This document shows, in pieces, positions 29,855 through 39,834 of a DNA stretch of 64,000 bases. The notes under the pieces were generated by a model that worked only from the letters and a program-made list of their open reading frames with translations, did no database searches and had not been told where the DNA came from. A program made the position numbers and the translations under genes. Every line of letters begins with the position of its first letter. The first letter of the stretch is position 1. Origin of the DNA: Lysobacter sp. cf310 (GTDB lineage: Bacteria; Pseudomonadota; Gammaproteobacteria; Xanthomonadales; Xanthomonadaceae); NCBI RefSeq assembly GCF_900114355.1, contig NZ_FOSS01000002.1:605032-669031 (forward strand), in the 5' to 3' direction.

Positions 29855-31498
29855 TTGCGCCGCATCGCCCTGCTTTCCGCCGCCATCACCCTCGCCGTCG
29901 CCAGCGTCTGCGCGCCGGCCCAGGAATCGAGCCTGCCCGACATCGGCTCGTCCGCGGGCGAACTGCTGACCCCGGCCCAGGAGCGCGAGTACGGCGCGAT
30001 GATGCTGGCCCAGCTGCGCCACTACGACTACCTGCTGGAAGACCCGCTGATCAACAGCTGGCTGGACACCCTGGGCACGCGCCTGGCCGCCAGCAGCGAC
30101 CGCCCGCGCCAGCCCTTCACCTTCTTCGTGATGCGCCAGCGTCAGATCAACGCCTTCGCCACCCTGGGCGGCTACATCGGCGTCAACGTCGGCCTGGTGC
30201 TGGCGGCCGAGCGCGAGGACGAAGTGGCCGCGGTGCTGTCGCATGAAATCGCCCACGTCACCCAGCAGCATGTGTTGCGCGGGGTCGAGCGCGCCCAGCG
30301 CGACCAGTTGCCGATCCTGTTGGCCATGCTGGGCGCGATCGTCGCCGCCCAGGCCGCGGGCGGAAACTCCGCCGACGACGCCGCCCAGGCGGCGATGGTG
30401 TCGGCGATGGGCCTGATGCAGCAGCGCCAGATCGACTACACCCGCTCCAACGAGTCCGAGGCCGACCGCCTGGGCATCCAGACCCTGTCGCGCAGCCAGT
30501 ACGACCCCACCGCGATGGCCGATTTCTTCGCCAAGATGCAGGCCAAGTCGCGCAGCAACGCGGCCGGCTATTTCGGCCCCACCCCCGACTATCTGCTGAC
30601 CCACCCGGTCACCACCACCCGCATCAGCGAGGCCAAGGCGCGCGCCGAACAGATCGCGCAAAGCACGGTGATCGCGACCACCACCACGCCCAACGCGACC
30701 CGCAGCGAGCGCATCCCCAAGAACGGCTACAGCCTGCCCGGCGACGCGCGCGGGCTGGACAACCCGCTGCTGCCCAGCGCGCTGCGCCTGCAGGGCTACG
30801 CGCTGTCGGGCGGCGACACCGGCCTGTTCGAGTTCGCGCGCGAGCGCATGCGCGTGCTCAGCGCCGAGTCGGCGCGCGACGCGATCGCCGAATACGAACG
30901 GCTGGGCAAGGGCGCCAAGCTGGACGAGGCCCAGCGCTACGGGCTGGCGGTGGCGCGCATGCGCGCCAACCAGGCCGGCGCGGCGGCGCCGGTGTTCGCC
31001 GAACTGCTGGAGAAATACCCCAGCCACCTGTGGCTGAGCCTGGCCCTGAGCGAGGCCGAGGCGCAGAGCGGCAAGGTCGCCTCCGCCGACGCCCGCTTCG
31101 AATCCCTGCTGCGGCAGATGCCCAACAATCGCGCCGTCGCCCTGACCTACGCGCGCACCCTGTCGGAGCGCAACACCCTGGAATCCGGCAAGCGCGCCCA
31201 GGCGGTGCTGCGCCCGCTGATGGGCAGCGCCGGCGAGGACGCCCTGTTCCAGCAGGCGTTCGCACGCGCCTGTGAGATCGCGGGCGACCCGGTCCGCGCC
31301 GGCGAGGCCTATGCCGAGGCCGCCTACCTGGGCGGTCGCCCGGAGCAGGCCCTGGTCCAGCTGAACACGCTCAAGAAGCGCCCGGAGCTGGATTACTACG
31401 CGCGCGCCCGCATCGAGGCGCGGATCGCCGCGATCACCCCGACCGTGCTGGAGTTGCGGCGCCAGGGCGTGAAGGACGAGGACCTGCGCCGGCGCTAG
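29855..31498 (+). CDS. bepA: M48-family periplasmic metalloprotease, BepA-like
   Basis: A protein of about 547 residues that acts in outer-membrane protein and LptD quality control. A signal peptide (LRRIALLSAAITLAVASVCA) is followed by the M48 domain with zinc motif HEIAH (in LSHEIAHVTQQH, about residue 130) and a third ligand in NESEADRLGI. A TPR-like C-terminal half starts near GYALSGGDTGL. I prefer the TTG at 29855 with a GAGGAAG site upstream; an in-frame ATG at 29759 would give an unusually long n-region. It diverges from the glutaredoxin gene. E. coli BepA has 487 residues. Confidence 0.88.
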   Translation: MRRIALLSAAITLAVASVCAPAQESSLPDIGSSAGELLTPAQEREYGAMMLAQLRHYDYLLEDPLINSWLDTLGTRLAASSDRPRQPFTFFVMRQRQINAFATLGGYIGVNVGLVLAAEREDEVAAVLSHEIAHVTQQHVLRGVERAQRDQLPILLAMLGAIVAAQAAGGNSADDAAQAAMVSAMGLMQQRQIDYTRSNESEADRLGIQTLSRSQYDPTAMADFFAKMQAKSRSNAAGYFGPTPDYLLTHPVTTTRISEAKARAEQIAQSTVIATTTTPNATRSERIPKNGYSLPGDARGLDNPLLPSALRLQGYALSGGDTGLFEFARERMRVLSAESARDAIAEYERLGKGAKLDEAQRYGLAVARMRANQAGAAAPVFAELLEKYPSHLWLSLALSEAEAQSGKVASADARFESLLRQMPNNRAVALTYARTLSERNTLESGKRAQAVLRPLMGSAGEDALFQQAFARACEIAGDPVRAGEAYAEAAYLGGRPEQALVQLNTLKKRPELDYYARARIEARIAAITPTVLELRRQGVKDEDLRRR

Positions 31499-31593
31499 CC
31501 GCGCAAACGCGCGCCGGCCGGCCATGTGACACCCCGGCGGCGATTGTGAGCAGCCCGTTCCCGTTCGCGCAGCGCGTAACAGCGCTTTGCGAC

Positions 31594-31611
31594 AGTGTCA
31601 CGCGGGCGTCA
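31594..31611 (+). promoter_or_regulatory. Pho box upstream of phoB
   Basis: Two half-sites, AGTGTCA (31594-31600) and GGCGTCA (31605-31611), start 11 bases apart, the repeat period of the PhoB-binding site CTGTCAT-N4-CTGTCAT. It ends 85 bases before the phoB GTG, so phoB is likely autoregulated. Confidence 0.7.
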
Positions 31612-31696
31612 CAAAACGGTAGTGTACTGGCGCGGTTTCGAGCAGCCCTGTTTTCCAGGGCTCACCCAGACCCGCCTCCACTCCCCCGGTGACCGC

Positions 31697-32404
31697 GTGC
31701 AGAAGCGCATCCTCATAGTCGAAGACGAACCCGCCATCCGCGACATGGTGTCCTTCGCCCTGCGCAAGGGCGAGTACGACCCGATCCATGCCGGCGACGC
31801 GCGCGAGGCCCAGGCGGCGATCGCCGACCGCGTCCCCGACCTGATCCTGCTGGACTGGATGCTGCCCGGCACCAGCGGCCTGGAGCTGGCCCGGCGCTGG
31901 CGCAAGGAATCGCTGACCCGCGAGATCCCGATCATCATGCTGACCGCGCGCGGCGAAGAGAACGACCGCGTCGGCGGCCTGGAGGCCGGCGTCGACGACT
32001 ACGTGGTCAAGCCGTTCTCGGCGCGCGAACTGCTGGCGCGCATCCGCGCCGTGCTGCGGCGCTCGCGCGAGGACGACGAGGACGGCAGCGTCGGCATCGG
32101 CCCGCTGCGCATCGACGGCGCCGCCCACCGCGTGTTCGCCCAGGGCGACGGCGGCGACCAGGCGGTGCAGATCGGACCCACCGAGTACCGCCTGCTGCAC
32201 TTCTTCATGACCCATCCGGAGCGCGTGTATTCGCGCACCCAGCTGCTCGACCACGTCTGGGGCGGCAGCGTCTACGTCGAAGAGCGCACGGTCGACGTGC
32301 ATATCCGCCGCCTGCGCAAAACCCTGGAACCGCACCGCCTCGACGGCATGGTCCAGACGGTACGCGGCGCCGGTTATCGTTTTTCTGCCTCACTCGCCGC
32401 GTAA
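31697..32404 (+). CDS. phoB: Phosphate regulon response regulator PhoB
   Basis: A 235-residue OmpR-type regulator. The receiver domain has acidic residues in VEDEPAIRD, the phosphoacceptor in LLDWMLPG (about residue 54), and the lysine in VKPFSARE. The C-terminal winged helix has RVYSRTQLLDHVWGGSVYVE and ERTVDVHIRRLRK. I chose the GTG at 31697 (VQKRILIVEDEPA) because it matches the family start; upstream residues are not conserved in style. PhoR is 11 bases downstream. When phosphate is low it activates Pho genes, probably including ppk and ppx downstream. Confidence 0.95.
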   Translation: MQKRILIVEDEPAIRDMVSFALRKGEYDPIHAGDAREAQAAIADRVPDLILLDWMLPGTSGLELARRWRKESLTREIPIIMLTARGEENDRVGGLEAGVDDYVVKPFSARELLARIRAVLRRSREDDEDGSVGIGPLRIDGAAHRVFAQGDGGDQAVQIGPTEYRLLHFFMTHPERVYSRTQLLDHVWGGSVYVEERTVDVHIRRLRKTLEPHRLDGMVQTVRGAGYRFSASLAA

Positions 32405-32415
32405 GCTTGGCGGGT

Positions 32416-33765
32416 ATGCCACCCCGCGCCCGATCCGCCTGGTTCCGCACCCTGGGACAGCTGTTGCTGGTCCTGGTGGCCGCGGCCGTGGCCGGGCTGC
32501 TGATCGGCCAGCCCTGGCCGATCGTGACCCTGGCGGCGCTGGGCGTGGTCGCCTGGCATTACTGGCGCCTGCGCAGCGTGCTGATCCGGCTGACCGCGCG
32601 CCAGCGCCTGACCCCGCCGCTGGGCGAAGGCATCTGGAACGAGCTCGACCGCCTGCTGTACCGCAGCCAGGCCGAGATGCGCGGACGCAAGCGGCGCCTG
32701 ATCGAGATGCTGCGCGCCTACCGCGCCGCCGCCGCCGCGCTGCCCGACGCGATCGTGGTGGTGGAGCGCAACAGCCAGCGCATCCAATGGTTCAACGAAG
32801 CCGCCAACGGCCTGCTCGGCCTGCGCTATCCGCGCGACATCGGCGGCTCTTTGTCGCAGAAGCTGCAGCCGCTGCAGCTGGCGCACTGGCTGGCCGCGGG
32901 CCGTAACGCCGAGCCGCTGGAGGCGGCCTCGCCGTGGAATCCGGCCGCGACCCTGAGCCTGCGCCTGATTCCCTACTCGGAAAACCTGTGGCTGCTGGTC
33001 GCGCGCGACGTCAGCCGCCTGCTGCAGCTGGAGCAGATGCGCCGCGATTTCGTCGCCAACGTCTCGCACGAGCTGCGCACGCCGCTGACCGTGGTGCACG
33101 GCTATCTGGACATGCTGGACCCCAGCGAGCACCCGGACTGGGCGCCGATGCTGGCCGAGATGCAGCGCCAGTCGCAGCGCATGACCCAGTTGGTCGAGGA
33201 CCTGCTGATGCTGTCGCGGCTGGAGTCGCAGGACAGCCTGCCGGCCGAAGAGACCGTGTCGATGTCGTCGATGCTGTCCACGCTCAAGCGCGAGGCGATG
33301 GCGCTGAGCCAGGGCCGCCACGAGATCGCGATGGAGGACCTGGCCGGGGTCGATCTGTGGGGTTCCAACAAGGAACTGCACAGCGCCTTCTCCAACCTGG
33401 TCAGCAACGCGATCCGCTACACCCCGGCCGGCGGTTCGATCCGCATCCGCTTCCGCCCCGAGCACCAGGGCATGGGGCGCGGGGTGGTGCTGGAGGTGAT
33501 CGACAGCGGCTACGGCATCCCCGCCGCGCACCTGCCGCGCATCACCGAACGCTTCTACCGCGTGTCCACCAGCCGCTCGCGCGAGAGCGGCGGCACCGGT
33601 CTGGGCCTGTCCATCGTCAAGCACGTGCTCAACCTGCATCAGGCGCGGCTGGAGATCGCCAGCGAAGTCGGCCGCGGCAGCAGCTTCGCCTGCCACTTCG
33701 GCATCGACCGCGTACGCAGCCGCGACCACGCCTATCTCGATACCCTGCCCGACGCCCTACCCTGA
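32416..33765 (+). CDS. phoR: Phosphate regulon sensor histidine kinase PhoR
   Basis: A 449-residue inner-membrane kinase. Two hydrophobic helices at about 10-55 have almost no periplasmic loop, as in E. coli PhoR, which reads the state of the Pst transporter. A PAS-like segment (AAAALPDAIVVVERNSQRIQ) follows. The H-box is NVSHELRTPLTVVHGYLDML (about 215-234); ATP-binding boxes are SNLVSNAIRYTPAGG and GGTGLGLSIVKHVLNLH. It starts just after phoB and is followed 22 bases later by ppk. Confidence 0.95.
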   Translation: MPPRARSAWFRTLGQLLLVLVAAAVAGLLIGQPWPIVTLAALGVVAWHYWRLRSVLIRLTARQRLTPPLGEGIWNELDRLLYRSQAEMRGRKRRLIEMLRAYRAAAAALPDAIVVVERNSQRIQWFNEAANGLLGLRYPRDIGGSLSQKLQPLQLAHWLAAGRNAEPLEAASPWNPAATLSLRLIPYSENLWLLVARDVSRLLQLEQMRRDFVANVSHELRTPLTVVHGYLDMLDPSEHPDWAPMLAEMQRQSQRMTQLVEDLLMLSRLESQDSLPAEETVSMSSMLSTLKREAMALSQGRHEIAMEDLAGVDLWGSNKELHSAFSNLVSNAIRYTPAGGSIRIRFRPEHQGMGRGVVLEVIDSGYGIPAAHLPRITERFYRVSTSRSRESGGTGLGLSIVKHVLNLHQARLEIASEVGRGSSFACHFGIDRVRSRDHAYLDTLPDALP

Positions 33766-33787
33766 TCTTTCCCAGCGCGCCCCACCC

Positions 33788-35905
33788 GTGAACCTCGAGT
33801 CCGCCATGAACGCCGCCCTCACCAACGCGCTGCCCGACGCCAATCACGACGGCGATCCGCTGCGCGACCACAGCCTGTACTTCAACCGCGAGCTGTCGCA
33901 GCTGGACTTCAACTTCCGCGTGCTGGCGCAGGCGCAGGACCCGCAGGTGCCGTTGCTGGAGCGCCTGAAGTACCTGTGCATCTCCTGCACCAACCTCGAC
34001 GAGTTCTTCGAGATCCGCGCCGGCACCCTGCGCCACGCCCAGGACCTGGGCCTGATCCCGGGGGCCGACGGCCTGCCGCCGGCGACCGTGCTGTCGCGCA
34101 TCCACGACCGCGCCGCCGAGCTGGTCAAGGCCCAGTACGAATGCTGGAACGAGGTGGTGCGGCCGGCCCTGCGCGACGCCGGCGTGCGCGTGCTCGGCCG
34201 CGATTCCTGGAACGCCGCCCAGACCCGCTGGCTGCGCAACTACTTCCGCGAGGAAGTCATGCCGGTGCTGTCGCCGCTGGGCCTGGACCCGGCGCATCCG
34301 TTCCCGAAGATCCTCAACAAGTCGCTCAACATCGTGGTGGTGCTGGAAGGCAAGGACGCGTTCGGGCGCGCCGGCAACCTCGCCATCGTGCGCGCGCCGC
34401 GCTCGCTGCCGCGCATCATCCAGATGCCGGAGAACGTCTCCGGCGGCAAGCACGACTTCGTGTTTCTGTCCTCGGTGCTGTCGACCTTCGTCGACGAGCT
34501 GTTCCCGGGCATGGACGTCAAGGGCGCCTACCAGTTCCGCGTGACCCGCAACTCCGAGCTGCTGGTGGACGAGGAAGAGGTCGACAACATCGCCCTGGCC
34601 CTGCGCGACGAACTGGTCGGCCGCGGCTACCTGCGCGCGGTGCGGCTGGAGATCGCCGAGCAGTGCCCGAAGCCGATCGTGCGCAGCCTGCTGGAGAATT
34701 TCGACCTGCCCGAGAACGCGGTCTACCGCATCAACGGCCCGGTCAACCTCAACCGCGTGATCCAGGTCTACGATCTGGTCCAGCGCCCCGAGCTCAAGTT
34801 CCCGCCCTACCAGCAGCGCCAGCTGGCGGGCGTGGAAAGCATGTTCGAGAAGGTCGGCAACGGCGACGTGCTGCTGCACCACCCCTTCGACGCGTTCACG
34901 CCGGTGCTGGAGCTGATCCGCCAGGCCGCCGAAGACCCCAACGTGCTGGCGATCAAGCAGACCCTGTACCGCGCCGGCAAGGACTCGCCCATCGTCGAGC
35001 AGCTGGTCCAGGCCGCGCGCAACGGCAAGGACGTCACCGTGGTGGTCGAGCTGCGCGCGCGCTTCGACGAGGAGGCCAATCTCGGCCTCGCCGATCGTCT
35101 GCAGGAAGCCGGCGTGCAGGTGGTGTACGGCGTGGTCGGCTACAAGACCCACGCCAAGATGCTGCTGATCGTGCGTCGCGAAGGGCGCAAGCTGCGCCGC
35201 TACGTGCACCTGGGCACCGGCAACTATCACAGCGGCACCGCGCGCGCCTACACCGACTTCGGCCTGATCACGGCCGACCCGGACATCGGCAACGACGTGC
35301 ACCTGATCTTCCAGCAGCTGTCCGGCCTGGCGCCGTCGCTGAAGCTCAAGCGCCTGCTGCAATCGCCGTTCACCCTGCACGCGGGCGTGCTCAAGCGCAT
35401 CGACCGCGAGACCAAGCACGCGCGCGCCGGCCGCCCCGCGCGCATCGTCGCCAAGATGAACGCCCTCAACGAGCCGCAGGTGATCCGCGCGCTGTACCAG
35501 GCCTCGCAGGCCGGCGTGCAGATCGACCTGATCGTGCGCGGCGCCTGCACCCTGCGCCCGGGCGTGCCCGGCGTGTCCGACAACATCCGGGTGCGCTCCA
35601 TCGTCGGCCGTTTCCTCGAACACCACCGCGTGTACTGGTTCGGCAACGACGGCGAACCCGACCTGTTCTGCTCCAGCGCCGACTGGCTGGAGCGCAACCT
35701 GCTGCGCCGGGTCGAGACCGGCTTCCCCATCCTCGACCCGGCCCTGGCCGAACGCGTCTACGACGAAGCCCTGAGCAACTACCTCGCCGACAACCTCAGC
35801 GCCTGGGAACTGCGCGCCGACGGCGAGTACGAGCGGGTCGTGCCGCAAGGCGACGCCATGCCCCATTCCGCACAAGCCACCTTATTGGCGAAAATCTGCG
35901 GATGA
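33788..35905 (+). CDS. ppk1: Polyphosphate kinase 1
   Basis: A 705-residue membrane-associated enzyme that polymerises the gamma-phosphate of ATP into polyphosphate. The N-domain starts YFNRELSQLDFNFRVLAQ. The phospho-accepting histidine is in GYKTHAKMLL (about residue 455), with a second conserved histidine in FLEHHRVYWF (about 613). The arginine-rich tail VRGACTLRPGVPG lines the tunnel. The start is GTG 33788 or ATG 33806. It lies in the phoB-phoR-ppk-ppx order and overlaps ppx by four bases. Confidence 0.96.
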   Translation: MNLESAMNAALTNALPDANHDGDPLRDHSLYFNRELSQLDFNFRVLAQAQDPQVPLLERLKYLCISCTNLDEFFEIRAGTLRHAQDLGLIPGADGLPPATVLSRIHDRAAELVKAQYECWNEVVRPALRDAGVRVLGRDSWNAAQTRWLRNYFREEVMPVLSPLGLDPAHPFPKILNKSLNIVVVLEGKDAFGRAGNLAIVRAPRSLPRIIQMPENVSGGKHDFVFLSSVLSTFVDELFPGMDVKGAYQFRVTRNSELLVDEEEVDNIALALRDELVGRGYLRAVRLEIAEQCPKPIVRSLLENFDLPENAVYRINGPVNLNRVIQVYDLVQRPELKFPPYQQRQLAGVESMFEKVGNGDVLLHHPFDAFTPVLELIRQAAEDPNVLAIKQTLYRAGKDSPIVEQLVQAARNGKDVTVVVELRARFDEEANLGLADRLQEAGVQVVYGVVGYKTHAKMLLIVRREGRKLRRYVHLGTGNYHSGTARAYTDFGLITADPDIGNDVHLIFQQLSGLAPSLKLKRLLQSPFTLHAGVLKRIDRETKHARAGRPARIVAKMNALNEPQVIRALYQASQAGVQIDLIVRGACTLRPGVPGVSDNIRVRSIVGRFLEHHRVYWFGNDGEPDLFCSSADWLERNLLRRVETGFPILDPALAERVYDEALSNYLADNLSAWELRADGEYERVVPQGDAMPHSAQATLLAKICG

Positions 35906-37431
35906 ACGACGCCTACCCGACCACCGCCCTGCCGCTCCAGGACGGCGACCTGCTCGCCGCCGTCGACCTGGGGTCGAACAGTTTCCACATGGTGGTCGCG
36001 CGTTACGTGCTGGGCCAGTTGCGCATCGTCGACCGGCTGCGCGAGACCGTGCGCATGGCCGAAGGTCTGGACCGCAAGGGTGGCCTGGCCCCGGAAGTGC
36101 GCCAGCGCGCGCTGGAATGCCTGTCGCGCTTCGGCCAGCGCATCCGCGACGTGCCGCCGCAACGGGTGCGCGCGATCGCGACCAACACCGTGCGCCGCCT
36201 GGCCGCGCCGCAAAGCTTCCTGATGCCGGCCGAAACCGCGCTGGGCCACGCCATCGAAGTGGTGGCCGGCCGCGAAGAGGCGCGTCTGATCTACCTCGGC
36301 GTCGCCCACGCCCAGCCGTCCAAGCCCGGCGAGCTGCGCCTGGTGATCGACATCGGCGGCGGTTCCACCGAGTGCATCATCGGCAGCGGCTTCGAGGCGA
36401 TCGAGCGCGAAAGCCTGCAGCTGGGCTGCATCGCCACCACCCGCCGCTTCTTCGAGAACGGCAAGCTGTCGAAGAAGAAATGGCGCGACGCGCTGACCGA
36501 AGTCACCGCCGAGTTCCAGCAGTTCGCCGGCACCTACCGCGCGCTGGGCTGGCAGGAAGCGCTGGGCTCGTCGGGCACCAACAAGGCGATCGGCGAAATT
36601 TGCGCGGCGATGAAGCTGACCAAGGGCGCGGTCACCGCCGAGGCCCTGCCGCAGGTGCGCGACCGTCTGCTGCAGGCCGAACGCATCGAGCTGATCGACC
36701 TGCCCGGCCTGTCCGCCGACCGCCGCCCGGTGATCGCCGGCGGCATCCTGGTGTTGGAAGCCGCGTTCAACGCCCTGGGCCTGACCCGGATGGCGGTGAG
36801 CAAGGCGGCGATGCGCGAGGGCGTGCTGTACGACATGCTCGGCCGCGGCGGCGCGGACGATCCGCGCGATGCCTCGGTGGCCGCGCTGATGCAGCGCTAC
36901 GGCATCGACGAAGGCCAGGCCGCGCGCGTGGAGGCGACCATGCTGCGCCTGTTCGATCAGGTCGCGGGCGCCTGGGCGCTGGACCCGGACGACCGCCTGA
37001 TGCTGCAACGCGCCGCGCGCCTGCACGAACTGGGCCTGGCGCTCGCGCACAGCCAGTACCACGTGCACGGCGCCTACGTGGTCGAGCACTCCGACATCTC
37101 CGGCTTCTCGCGCCAGCAGCAGCAGTTCCTGGCCGCGCTGATGCGCACGCATCGGCGCGGCATCCCCAAGAGCGCCTTCGACGCCCTGCCCGATCGCCTG
37201 CTGGCTCCGGCGCGCCGCAGCGCCGCCCTGCTGCGTCTGGCGGTGCTGCTGCACCGCGCCCACGAGGGCGATCCGATCCCGCAGTTGGACGCCCACGCCG
37301 AGGGCAACACCCTGACCCTGACCGTGTCCAAGCGCTGGCTGGATTCGCGCCCGCTGGTGCGCGCCGACCTCGAGGGCGAGCCGCAGGACGCGGCCGGGCT
37401 GGGCATCGCGCTGAAGCTGCTGGCGGCCTGA
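35902..37431 (+). CDS. ppx: Exopolyphosphatase Ppx/GppA
   Basis: A 509-residue ASKHA-fold enzyme that removes terminal phosphates from polyphosphate and may hydrolyse pppGpp. The N-terminal phosphate loop is AAVDLGSNSFHMVVARY, the second is VIDIGGGSTECIIG, and the C-terminal HD-like helical domain follows (RLHELGLALAHSQYHVHG). The ATG sits in the ppk stop (ATGA), so the two enzymes of opposite direction are translationally coupled, as in many proteobacteria. Confidence 0.95.
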   Translation: MNDAYPTTALPLQDGDLLAAVDLGSNSFHMVVARYVLGQLRIVDRLRETVRMAEGLDRKGGLAPEVRQRALECLSRFGQRIRDVPPQRVRAIATNTVRRLAAPQSFLMPAETALGHAIEVVAGREEARLIYLGVAHAQPSKPGELRLVIDIGGGSTECIIGSGFEAIERESLQLGCIATTRRFFENGKLSKKKWRDALTEVTAEFQQFAGTYRALGWQEALGSSGTNKAIGEICAAMKLTKGAVTAEALPQVRDRLLQAERIELIDLPGLSADRRPVIAGGILVLEAAFNALGLTRMAVSKAAMREGVLYDMLGRGGADDPRDASVAALMQRYGIDEGQAARVEATMLRLFDQVAGAWALDPDDRLMLQRAARLHELGLALAHSQYHVHGAYVVEHSDISGFSRQQQQFLAALMRTHRRGIPKSAFDALPDRLLAPARRSAALLRLAVLLHRAHEGDPIPQLDAHAEGNTLTLTVSKRWLDSRPLVRADLEGEPQDAAGLGIALKLLAA

Positions 37432-37502
37432 ACCGGCGGTAGTGCGAGCGCGATCACGCGCCGCCGCGCGCGCGATTGCGCGCGTGGCGGCGCTCGCCGA
37501 TC

Positions 37503-37904
37503 ATGCCGGCGTCTGCGCCACCGGAACCGCCCATGCCCCCGTCCCGTCTCCGTTCCGCCCTGGCCTGGGGCACCCTGCTGTTCGCCGCGTCCGCGTTGGG
37601 CGCCTGCGATGCCCAACAGAAAAGCGGCGTCGACCTGCCCAAGACCACCGCGCCGGCCGCCGACGGTGCGACCGCCAGCCGCACGCTCTACCTGCTCGAC
37701 GACGGCCGCGTGTACAGCCCGCAGGGTCCGCTCGAACTGCCGCTGGCGATCCGCGCGCTGGGCCCGCCGGCGACCACCGAAGTGATCCTGCAGGGCTGCA
37801 AAGCCGATATCGACTACCGCTACATCACCTTCGCCCTGCGCACGCTCAAGGCCGGCGGTTACGAGCGCATCACCCTCAAGGGCGGCGGCGCGGCCTGCGG
37901 CTGA
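37503..37904 (+). CDS. Small lipoprotein with ExbD/TolR-like periplasmic domain
   Basis: About 133 residues from the ATG at 37503; an ATG at 37533 is also possible. A signal peptide ends in the lipobox ASALGAC. After a proline/alanine linker, LYLLDDGRVYSPQGPLELPL and VILQGCKADIDYRYITFALR followed by KAGGYERITLKGG have the strand-helix layout of the periplasmic domain of ExbD/TolR. No membrane-spanning charged helix is present, so it is not a complete ExbD. It is the last gene of the pho-ppk-ppx block; function unknown. Confidence 0.6.
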   Translation: MPASAPPEPPMPPSRLRSALAWGTLLFAASALGACDAQQKSGVDLPKTTAPAADGATASRTLYLLDDGRVYSPQGPLELPLAIRALGPPATTEVILQGCKADIDYRYITFALRTLKAGGYERITLKGGGAACG

Positions 37905-37929
37905 GCGCGCGCCGGGTACGTACGCCGCT

Positions 37930-39834
37930 TCACTGCGGCGTCTGCAGCCCGCGGCGCAGTTCCGCCGCGCGCCGCAGCACCTGCGGCGGCGCGATCTCTT
38001 CGGGCGTGCGGAAGATGCCGATGCGGCGCAGCCAGCGCCCCGGCGCACGCGCCGAAGTCAGGGCCACGATCGGGATCGCCAGTAGCAGGCCGACGATCAC
38101 CGGCGACATCCACGCCGCCAGCGACGGCGACACCGCATAGGCCATGAACAGCGCCAGCAGGCCGAGCAGGGTCGAGCCGCCGTAGCTGCGCACCAGCCCC
38201 GACAGCGGCAAGGTGCCGTCGTCGCGACGCTGCGATTCCCAGCCCGAGTCCTTGCCGGCCAGCACCTCGGCGATGCCGCGCGATTGCACGTACATGGTCA
38301 CCGGCGCCATCAGCGCGGCCAGCAGGGTTTCCAGCAGCATGCTCAGCAGCGCGCGCACGGCGCCGCCGCAACCGCGCCGGGTCGCGCCGTCGGTCATCGA
38401 GGCCAGATAGCCCATGACCTTGGGCGCCAGCAACACCGCCATGGTCGCCACGAACACCCAGGTGAAACGCTCGGGGTCCTGCTCGCGCCAGTAGCGGGTG
38501 GGCGAGAAGCCCGGCAGCGAAAGCGTGCCCCAGACGAAACCGGCGCGCTCCAGCGGAATCGCCAGGCCGATCAGCATCAGCATCGCCCACATCGGCGCGG
38601 TGAAGTAATGGCCGATGCCGATCAGCAGGTGCCAGCGACTCACCCAGTGCAGGCCCTTGGCCGGCAGCACCGCCGAGTGCTGCAGGTTGCCCTGGCACCA
38701 GCGGCGGTCGCGCACCAGCATGTCGGTGAGCGAGGGCGGGCCCTCTTCGTAGCTGCCGGCCAGGCCCGGCACCATGTGCAGGGCCCAGCCGCCGCGCCGC
38801 AGCAGAGCGGCCTCGACGAAATCGTGGCTGAGCACGGTACCGCCGAACGGACGGTAGCCCCGCAGTTCGGGCAGGCCGGCGTGGGCGGCGAAGGCGGCGG
38901 TGCGGATGATCGCGTTGTGGCCCCAGTAGTTGCTCTCGGCGCCGTGCCACCACGCCACGCCGTGCGCGATCACCGGCCCGTACACGCGGCCGGCGAACTG
39001 CTGCATGCGCGCGAACAAGGTGTTGCCGTTGACGATCATCGGCAGGGTCTGGATCAAGGCGACGTCGGGATGGCGCTGCATCGCCACCGCCAGGCGCACG
39101 ATCACCTCGCCGGTCATCAGGCTGTCGGCGTCCAGGATCAGCATCTGCGGGTAGGCGCCGCCGAAGCGACGCACCCAGTCGGCGATGTTGCCGGCCTTGC
39201 GCTCGGCGTTGTCGTCGCGACGGCGGTAGTACAGGCGCGCGTGCCCGCCGGTGCGTTCGCGCAGGGCCGCGAAGGCCTCGCGTTCGGCCTGCGCGATCGG
39301 CTCGCGGGTGGTGTCGCTGAGCACGAAGAAATCGAAGCGGTCCAGGTGCCCGGTCGCCGCCACCGATTCGTAGATCGCCTGCAGCCCGGCCATCAGGCGC
39401 TGCGGATCCTCGTTGTAGGTCGGCATCAGCAACGCGGTGCGCACGCCCGGCTCGGGCAAGGGCCCGCTATCGCCCAGGCCCAGGCGCGCGCGCCGGTGCG
39501 AGACGATCTGGACGAAGCCGGCCAGCGCGCTGAAGAAGGCCAGCGCGATCCAGGCGAACAAGGCCACGAACAGCACCAGCAGCAGCGCCTCGAGCACGTT
39601 GAGGCCGTTGCCGCGCAGCACCCACCAGATCTGGTAGGCCGCGACCAGGGTCATCAGCGCCGAGCCGCCGACGATGTAGGCGCGTCGCCAGGCCATGCCG
39701 CGCGGTTCGGTCGGCAGGCGCGGATTGGCCAGGGCGCCCTCGCCCAGCGACTGGATCGGCATCTCCAGCGGCGTTTCCGGCGGCAGGATGGGGGCGAGGT
39801 CGGCGACGCTCGCGTGCATGCCCGTCGTGCTCAT
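37930..39834 (-). CDS. opgH: Glucans biosynthesis glucosyltransferase OpgH (MdoH)
   Basis: A 634-residue inner-membrane GT2 glucosyltransferase that makes the glucan backbone of osmoregulated periplasmic glucans from UDP-glucose. Two helices at about 50-105 precede the cytoplasmic domain with the DxD motif [11 protein letters not shown], the catalytic aspartate region [19 protein letters not shown] and QRRW-type motif [12 protein letters not shown]. Several C-terminal helices follow. E. coli OpgH is 847 residues; the shorter N-terminus is typical of xanthomonads. Its ATG overlaps the opgD stop (ATGA). Confidence 0.93.
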   Translation of the reverse strand: MSTTGMHASVADLAPILPPETPLEMPIQSLGEGALANPRLPTEPRGMAWRRAYIVGGSALMTLVAAYQIWWVLRGNGLNVLEALLLVLFVALFAWIALAFFSALAGFVQIVSHRRARLGLGDSGPLPEPGVRTALLMPTYNEDPQRLMAGLQAIYESVAATGHLDRFDFFVLSDTTREPIAQAEREAFAALRERTGGHARLYYRRRDDNAERKAGNIADWVRRFGGAYPQMLILDADSLMTGEVIVRLAVAMQRHPDVALIQTLPMIVNGNTLFARMQQFAGRVYGPVIAHGVAWWHGAESNYWGHNAIIRTAAFAAHAGLPELRGYRPFGGTVLSHDFVEAALLRRGGWALHMVPGLAGSYEEGPPSLTDMLVRDRRWCQGNLQHSAVLPAKGLHWVSRWHLLIGIGHYFTAPMWAMLMLIGLAIPLERAGFVWGTLSLPGFSPTRYWREQDPERFTWVFVATMAVLLAPKVMGYLASMTDGATRRGCGGAVRALLSMLLETLLAALMAPVTMYVQSRGIAEVLAGKDSGWESQRRDDGTLPLSGLVRSYGGSTLLGLLALFMAYAVSPSLAAWMSPVIVGLLLAIPIVALTSARAPGRWLRRIGIFRTPEEIAPPQVLRRAAELRRGLQTPQ

